DNA of 41,132 bases from Auxenochlorella pyrenoidosa (Eukaryota; Chlorophyta; Trebouxiophyceae; Chlorellales; Chlorellaceae). The stretch spans positions 1,609,121 through 1,650,252 of the forward strand of contig KQ481983.1 in assembly GCA_001430745.1 (NCBI GenBank), in the 5' to 3' direction. A program made the position numbers and the translations under genes. Each line of letters starts with the position of its first letter. Position 1 is the first letter of the stretch. This document shows positions 35,112 through 41,132 of the stretch, piece by piece. The notes beneath the pieces are model-generated. The model was given only the letters and a program-made list of their open reading frames with translations, had not been told where the DNA came from and ran no database searches.

Positions 35112-38100
35112 TCACATGATGCGGCTTTTCTTAGCAGGCGTGCCTGCCGTGCTGCAGCCCTGCTCGGAGGCATCCTGAGCTGGCCGCTTGATCTTTGGGA
35201 TGCGGAACACGGGCTTAAGGCCCACGCCTGGAGGCAGCACCACCTGACTGGATGCAGCTGGCTGTTGAGCCAGGGGGGCACTGCCTGAGATTCGTGCGCC
35301 GCCTTTGCTGCTGCTGCGTTGCTGCAGCTGCTGCTGCTCCTTGCCAGACGCCGGCTTGCGCCCTCGCAGAGCATCGCTGCCGCCACTGGCAATGCTGGTG
35401 CGGCGCTGATGCGACCGCTGCAGCGGCTTGCTGCCGCTAGCAGCAGGCTTGTCTTGCCGCCGCACCCCGCTGCCCGGCAGATGCTGCTGCTGCCTGCCCT
35501 GCAGAGCCTGTGTTCCGCGGAAATTGGCTGCAAGCGCTGTCCCCAGGATGGATGCAGGCTTGGCGGCGGCCTTTAGAGTGCGGTGCAGCGGCAGCACCAG
35601 CACGTTGGCTGGCCGCTGCCGCCACTGCGCCTCCTCTGCTTGAACGGCATCAGGGTTGGCGTAAACTGCGCTGTGGCGGAAGGCTGCCTGCACTGCCTCC
35701 AGCAGGCCTGGCTGCTCCTGCAGCACCTTGAGCAGCAGGGCACCCTGTCTAGCCTCGTAGGCACTCACTGGAAGATTGGTGCAGGGCAGGCTGCATGGGA
35801 AGGTGGGGTGCAAGTTCACGTCAAGTGCCGAACATCCATTCCAAGCGCGCCTTGCAGGCTGCATCAGTGCGCACCGGCCAGCGCAGCCCCAAGCCGCACG
35901 GCGCAACACGGACACAGTGCAGCCCACCTGCAGGGCTCCCCCAAGCCCAGGTGGTGCCGCAGGCGTCGGGCCAGCACCACGCTGGCGTCAAACGCTGAGC
36001 CTGCCCTGGCCGCCTCAGACTGCTCCATCGCAGGCAACAGCTGGGCTGCGCTCCTGCTGCCCAGGATACTGAGGTTGACCATGACGCGCACGCTCAACTT
36101 GCCACCCGGCGCCTGAAATACGCCGTGATGGCCGGTGACGCCCTTGCGGCTGTCCGCCACCAGCCGCTGCAGCGCAAGCGCCACAGCCTCGGCTCTCTGC
36201 TCACCAGCTGGCACACCGCTGAACTGCTGCAGCCAGTGGCGGTCAGCGGCGGGCACATCGACCTCTGCCTCCCTGCCTGCTGCCAGGCACAGCCTACAGG
36301 GAGAGTACAGGCAATTGGATTCTTGTCAGCTTGGACAAAGGGAGCGAGTCTCTCCGCTTTGAAACAGGCGGTTGCTCAGGCAGCAAGGAGGGCGTTATCT
36401 GAGAGGAGGAAGATAGGCACGGATAGCCAGGCTGCTGGCAGGGCGGGGTAACTACTGCCAACACAAATGCAGCATGCGACTGTGCTGCCACCACAGATGC
36501 GCGCGCACCAGCTGCTCTCTCCACTTAGCCCGTTCCAACTCACAGGGAGCGGTGGCGCCTCGCATCTGCACGGCTCTGGCCCTTGGGGCCAAACAGATGC
36601 ACGCCTCCAAGGTTAAGTTCCGCCCACGCCCCCTGCGCTGCCTCCATCACGCCACGGATCTTGCCTGCAGGGCGGCTCATGGCCCAGGAAAGCAGTGTGG
36701 AGCGTCATGCACGCTAGCAACCACGCACTCGACCCACAGAGATGGGCAGCGAGCCAGCACAGCAGCACATGGAGCGCCAGCTCGGCCCAGCTCTGTTGCA
36801 TGCGGGCAACCAAAAGAGACGGCAAAGTTGCAGTCTTGCCTGCAGGCAGCGGCACGCCGCAGGTGTAGCCGCCAGGCAGTGGGCTGGGCATGAAGGGGCT
36901 GCGCTCTGCGCCGGGTGGCTGCACTAGCAGCTGTTGCAGAGCGCGCTCCGCACGATGCTCCGGCGGGTGCTGCGGTGCTGGGCCCGCTGCGCGTGATTTG
37001 GAGCGCCTGGGTGCCACCCCCTGAGGCTCGGGTGCTGAAGCACTGTCGGCCACCCCCGCTTCTGCCTGCCCTACTTCCTCGCCCTCCTCGTCATCATCAA
37101 ACAGCTCTCGCACCGCCATCTCATATGCGTGCCGCTCCTCTTCCTCATGCCCCTGCTGATGCTGCTCCGCTGCTGCCTGCACACCATCGGTTTGCGCCTC
37201 TGCATGTGCCGCCGCCGCAACTGCTGCTTCTGCTGCTTCTGCTGCCTCTGCTGTTGCTGCTGCTGCTGCTGCCTCTGCAGCCGCCTGCGCCAGCGCTAGG
37301 TCCTGCTGGCAGCTGCGAGCAGCAACAGCCGCAGCTTTGGCTGATGCCTCACGCTGCTGCGCCGCAGCTAGCTGTGTCTGCAGTGCTGCCACCTGAGCTG
37401 CCGCCTCGGCCTCCTCCTGCTCGGCAGCAATCACCTCGGCCTCAGCAGCGGCAGCGGCAGCAGTCGCACCAGCAGCAAAAGCATTCCCAGTGGCGCTCGA
37501 GGGCGTTATGCTGCCAGAGATGATGAAGTCAGCCCGACTTGCGGCTGCTGGCAAAGGCGTGCCCAGCAGCACCGGGACATCCCAGGTGTTGGTCTGCAGG
37601 CCGCTGCCACCAGCGGCAGGCGTTGGCGCGCCAGGTGTGCCACTTGAGCTGCCCCCGCTGACCCCGCCACTTGCTGCCTGTGCCGCCTGCTGTTGCACCT
37701 GCTCCGCTTCAAGGCGCTTGCGCCGCGCCTGTGCCGCCTTGCGATGAGCTGCTGCCTCCTCCTTGACCTCCTTGCTCCATGCTACAGCAGGTGGGTGTGT
37801 CTGGCAGTTTAGGCAGTATAGCAAAATCCTAGCTCTGCCTCGTCAGAGGCCTGGAGCAAGGCAGGACCCTCCTCACCAGCAGGCGCAGCCCCTTCTCACA
37901 TGACAACTCCTCGGCATCCGCCTCGGTGCAGGAGAGCGCCAGCTGGTACAGATGGGCGGTGCTGTCGGAAGGGAACTCCCAGGGCCGCTGGGGGCAGGCT
38001 CGCAGCACATCGCTGCATAAAGGAGGAGAGGTCCAGGGCATGGAAAGCCCGGGGTGTGTGCTGGCCGTGTCAACGCTGGTGACCATAATTTCTGCAAGAG

Positions 38101-40080
38101 GCATCACGCCATGTCGCATGCCCACCCCTTTCCCTCTGCCTCAAACCCAGGTCACCAGTCCTGTCCCTGCCCTCCCACATGAGGCTGGTGAAGACCTCTT
38201 GCACAGGCCGCCCAAAGGCATGGGCCAGCGTCTGCGCCATCAGCAGGTAGTGCAGCGCCACCACCTTGCTCCGCTCCATGTGGCCCTGCCGATGGACAAA
38301 AAGGGTATGAGAAAGAAGTCGTGTGGGAGTTTGAGTGGGAGTTTGAGCAAGCACTGTTGCTGCAGCTGCCTACTGTAGACGAGCTTTGGGTTGCTTCCCT
38401 CCGATGGCCAGCTGATCCAGCGGCACAGCCAGCTCGTACACGGCGAGCAAGCCGAGGCCCGGCGAGCCCCACCGTGTACTTGGCGGGGGCCAGGCGGCCA
38501 ACGGGGTGCGGCAGCAGGTAGGCTGCGGCAGCGCTGCCGCCCAGCTGCTCCTCCACGTACTTTGCTAGCACAGGGCTGCCGCCGCAGGGCAGGGCCTCCA
38601 CGCTGCGCGCCACCGCGCTCTTGAGCAGCGTGCCCAGCGCATAGGGCTGCCCAGCCGCCTTGGCAGGGCAGCGCCCTTCCAGCAGGGTGACACAGCGCAG
38701 CCCGGAGCCGATGATGGCGGCCTGGGGGTTATGGGGGAGGCAGGCGCACCGCAAAGGAGTTCAAGACAGAACAGTACGCAAACAAACGGCAGCTCACTGC
38801 TAGCCAGAAGCGCGGGTGCCACCTGCATGCCAATATGTCCATGGCAATGTGAATCTGCAAGAGCTGGCAGCCATCCAGCTTGCCATCTCGCTCCTGGTGG
38901 TCATCTGAATGGGCAGGTGGAGGGCAGGCGGCAGGCGGCGGTGGGATGAGGGGTGGGGGCCAGGTTGGCTGGTCCCTCTTGACTGTGCTACTCTATTACG
39001 CATGAGCAGCGCACATCAGGCACATCCGCAGAGTGGCTCCCCACGGAATCGAGGGCAGCAAGCGCACCGCTCCACCTCGGGAAGGCCCTGACCCTGCTTA
39101 CATGACAGCAACGTCTCGTGCAGCACTTGCAGTACACCGGTAGCCGCAGCGATGGCCGAGCACTCTGCTTGCAGGAGTTGCGCCATGGGCGTGGGGTGCT
39201 GGGGGTCCAGCGTGTGGGTGGCCTGCAGGAAGGAAGGAGGTGTAGGGAGCAGCACTGCTTATGCTTGTGCCGAGGCGCTACCAGCTGCCCACATGGCCTT
39301 TTTAATCTGACAACTGCTGCCCACACCTGCATTTTCAAGGCATTCAGGAAGGTGCACATGCTCCCTCTGGTGCCTATGCCCTTCGCGCTGTCACCTCCCG
39401 TGCCCGACGCCACTCACTGCCACGCCTGCCAGCAGCTGCCGTACCAGCACCACTCCAGCGCCTGTGCGGTGCGCCTCGCGCAGTGTGGGCAGCAACGAGT
39501 GCTCAAGGGCATCGATTAGCGCAGAGGGGTTGTAGGGCGATGCGCGCTCTTTGAGCATGGCCAGCAACGCCTCGCAGTCGGCAATGTTGTCTGGGAGGGC
39601 GGTGGGGCAGCCGCGGCGCGCCAGCATGCCGTTGCTGATGTTGTCAATGTCTACCTGCGACAGGCTGCGGCAGGAAGACGGGAAGCGGGTTTGCCCGCTA
39701 CATGGCTGAGGCGCCTAGGTGCCCGCCAGTCTCCCATGGCACCGACGTTAGCATGGACTGCCCTTGCTGGCCCTCCCTCACGCCCTCACTGCAACTCACT
39801 CGTACTGCAGCAGCTCCTCGCGCACAGTCAGCCACTCGGTGGGCAACCAGCCTGCCCCCTCAGCTGCCTGCACGCGACTGCCATAGGTGTCTGTCAGCGC
39901 CGCCATGTCTGCCCATCGCACGCTGGTGCTGGCAGTCACCACCCGCTTCGCCGCTGCATCCTGCTGCTCCTTCTGCCGCTGAAGCAGCTGTTCCGCCGAC
40001 AGTGGCAGCGGTGCCAGGCGGAACAGGCAGGGCATGGCAGCGCTTGCCGGTGCACCGGCATCCGTGCCGGCCGCTGCCAT
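35112..40080 (-). CDS. Unrecognised 1,110-aa protein: helical N-terminus, Ala/Gln/Glu coiled coil, basic tail
   Basis: Eleven minus-strand exons close exactly in phase: 40080-39800, 39664-39418, 39222-39102, 38904-38798, 38721-38473, 38285-38179, 38012-37877, 37800-36840, 36664-36544, 36293-35928 and 35748-35112. Residues 1-416 look like a folded helical domain (WLPTEWLTVREELLQYDLSQ, LLQIHIAMDILACRWHPRF, MERSKVVALHYLLMAQTLAH). Residues about 417-625 are Ala/Gln/Glu-rich and probably coiled coil, followed by an acidic patch (FDDDEEGEE). A second folded-looking part lies after 736 (GVMEAAQGAWAELNLGGVHL, GGKLSVRVMVNLSILGSR, QGALLLKVLQEQPGLLEAVQ). The Ser/Gln-rich tail ends in basic stretches (FRIPKIKRP, PAKKSRIM) suitable for nuclear import. 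I do not recognise a family; a nuclear scaffold or meiosis/repair role is only a guess from composition. Intron 36665-36839 has a GC donor and a 13-bp repeat at its ends. Confidence 0.65.
36659..36846 (-). repeat. GC-AG intron with 13-bp direct repeats at both ends
   Basis: The same 13 bases (tcttgcctgcagg on the plus strand) occur at 36659-36671 and 36834-36846, exactly one intron length (175 nt) apart, spanning the acceptor and donor. Removing 175 bases anywhere within the repeat gives the same mRNA, and only GC-AG boundaries fit. Confidence 0.75.
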
Positions 40081-40587
40081 GGCTGCTGGCGCTGAGGGGC
40101 CACCACCGCTACAGCCAGCCTGCAGGTTTGCATGGAGCCATGGTTTGCATGGAGACGCATGGAAGCATAGTTTTCAGCCTTGCAGCGTAGGTTGCGGTCG
40201 AAGCTGCAATGGCTGTGGCGGGCGTGGCGGCGACTGCGACAGCGGCGGCGCGGGGCAAGCTCTTTCAGAGGCCATGCTCGCACAGCTTTGCTCTTCAGCA
40301 CGTGCCAGGAAGCAATAGACAGCGCACAGATGGACATGGCGGCGATAGGTATTCGAGAAGCAAACTCAAACGACGGCCAAGAGCAGGGCACCCTTGCCTG
40401 CCTTGGAGGGATTCGGGCCTTGAATGCAGCCTGGGAGGCACCCGTCCAGCACTTTATGGAGACCTCTCTCTTGTTTCACTTTCACTTTCAAGCAGGCGGC
40501 CAGCACTCGAATAGCAACTGATGAGTTGGTGAGGCAATGCCAGCCTGAAAGCACGACGGATCAGGAAGCAGGATAGCCAGAGAAGGC
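40081..40587. other. Upstream region of the 1,110-aa gene
   Basis: About 0.5 kb holds the presumed promoter and 5'UTR of the minus-strand gene. A plus-strand ORF at 40180-40521 is Arg/Trp-rich with no recognisable motif, and I do not call it a gene. Confidence 0.4.
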
Positions 40588-40954
40588 TCAAGGACGGCCT
40601 GCGCTGCTAGGCGCTGGGGGCACAGCGGGCACCGGCAGTGGCGCCTGCTGCGCTGCTCCGCCAGTGGTGCCAGCCAGCCTGCTGGTGTATGGGCTGCATG
40701 CCTGTGCGCCAGCGGCTTCCTTCAATTCTCGCCTGCCCCCCGCGTCGCGCCAACCACAGGTGTTGCACATGCCCGTCAGACAGCAGCACCTGAAAAGGCA
40801 CGAGGTGCGTGCGCGGCAGTCGAGGCGCATTGGAGCAGGTATGCTACAGCGCCAGCTTGAAGACGCTGCCCTGCCCCGGCGGCTTGCCCAACCTGGGCCT
40901 GCTGCGTGGTGGCTGGTAGCCTGAGCTGTGCCGCCAGTGCGATGCATCTGCCAT
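40588..40954 (-). CDS. Possible small two-exon protein, unrecognised
   Basis: A model with exons 40954-40848 and 40789-40588 closes in phase and gives 102 aa, starting MADASHWRHSSGYQPP and containing MCNTCGWRDAGGRREL, with a Pro/Ala-rich end. The CNxCG stretch recalls the second half of a GATA-type zinc finger, but the first Cys pair is absent, so I do not claim it. The intron would be only 58 nt, much shorter than any other here, which argues against the model. Alternatively, the same acceptor could open an exon in another frame (VLLSDGHVQHLWLARRGG) ending at 40607, with its upstream exons beyond the edge. Confidence 0.22.
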
Positions 40955-41132
40955 TTTCGGAGCCACTGCTGTCAGGCTGGAAATGGCTGACAGCCAAGGC
41001 TGTACGTTATCGCATCAAGCTGTTTGAGCAGCATGCAGCGGCAGCATGTGCAGCTGGCATCACCCGCAAGCCGGCAGCAGGAGGAGTGCGGGGCACTGCA
41101 AATGCAGTTGGCAGCAATTCGGGGCCACTTGA
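40941..41132 (+). CDS. Open reading frame running off the right edge, unrecognised
   Basis: From the ATG at 40941 the frame stays open to the window end (about 63 codons). It begins MHLPFSEPLLSGWKWLTAKA and continues VRYRIKLFEQHAAAACAAG, which reads like a real N-terminus with balanced hydrophobic and basic residues, and then becomes Gly/Ala-rich. It overlaps the start of the doubtful minus-strand model by 14 bases, so at least one of the two is probably wrong. There is too little sequence to name a family. Confidence 0.28.

Noticed and set aside
38375..38472. Protein-like frame GLGLLAVYELAVPLDQLAIG suggesting a frameshift in exon 5 of the 1,110-aa gene
   Set aside because: A normal GTGGGG donor at 38472 in phase 0 joins directly to the next exon at 38285, also phase 0, without any frameshift. 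The attractive frame would then lack a donor of the right phase, so it is probably chance in GC-rich intron sequence.
40848..40954. GATA zinc finger in the edge model (CNTCG)
   Set aside because: Only the second Cys pair is visible, and the required first CxxC 17-20 residues upstream is absent.

Overview
The window looks like nuclear DNA of a GC-rich unicellular green alga, most likely a Chlorella-like trebouxiophyte. The reasons are very high GC, genes split by many short GT-AG (and some GC-AG) introns, a thylakoid-lumen CtpA protease, an MLO membrane protein, and UGUAA-type polyadenylation signals after several genes. It is a draft assembly, with one run of N (11138-11285) and one probable single-base error in a C-run. 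Most ORFs longer than 100 codons are shadows produced by the GC-rich codon use. The gene models here were built by matching splice sites, reading phase and recognisable protein motifs, and exon phases close exactly in almost every model.

Layout. 49-1672 (-): 5' part of a PUB-domain (Cdc48/p97 adaptor-type) protein, running off the left edge. 2487-9669 (+): Urb2/Npa2-like nucleolar 60S ribosome-biogenesis factor of about 1,988 aa. 10294-12286 (+): small secreted Cys-containing protein, unrecognised, interrupted by the assembly gap. 13262-16621 (+): secreted CE4/NodB polysaccharide (chitin-type) deacetylase, 13 exons, 356 aa. 17323-20122 (-): F-box protein with leucine-rich repeats. 20326-23962 (+): CtpA-type C-terminal processing protease, 13 exons, 519 aa, sharing a 203-bp divergent promoter region with the F-box gene. 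25272-27847 (+): CBM48/AMPK-type glycogen-binding protein. 28934-30120 (+): weakly supported orphan protein with a repeated SSMxDP motif. 31056-35056 (+): MLO family seven-helix protein without a C-terminal tail. 35112-40080 (-): unrecognised 1,110-aa protein with a coiled coil and an acidic patch, convergent with MLO and only 55 bp from it. 40588-41132: ambiguous edge region.

The genes do not form an operon or pathway; this is ordinary eukaryotic gene order. Themes are ribosome biogenesis (Urb2), protein turnover (PUB, F-box), plastid functions (CtpA, probably the CBM48 protein) and cell surface or wall (CE4 deacetylase, small secreted protein, MLO). I found no CRISPR array, tRNA, rRNA or recognisable transposon. 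The most interesting points are the unusual share of GC-AG introns (about 5 of 79), one of which is bounded by a perfect 13-bp direct repeat; a 26-nt exon carrying the metal-binding motif of the deacetylase; the tail-less MLO; and three unrecognised proteins.
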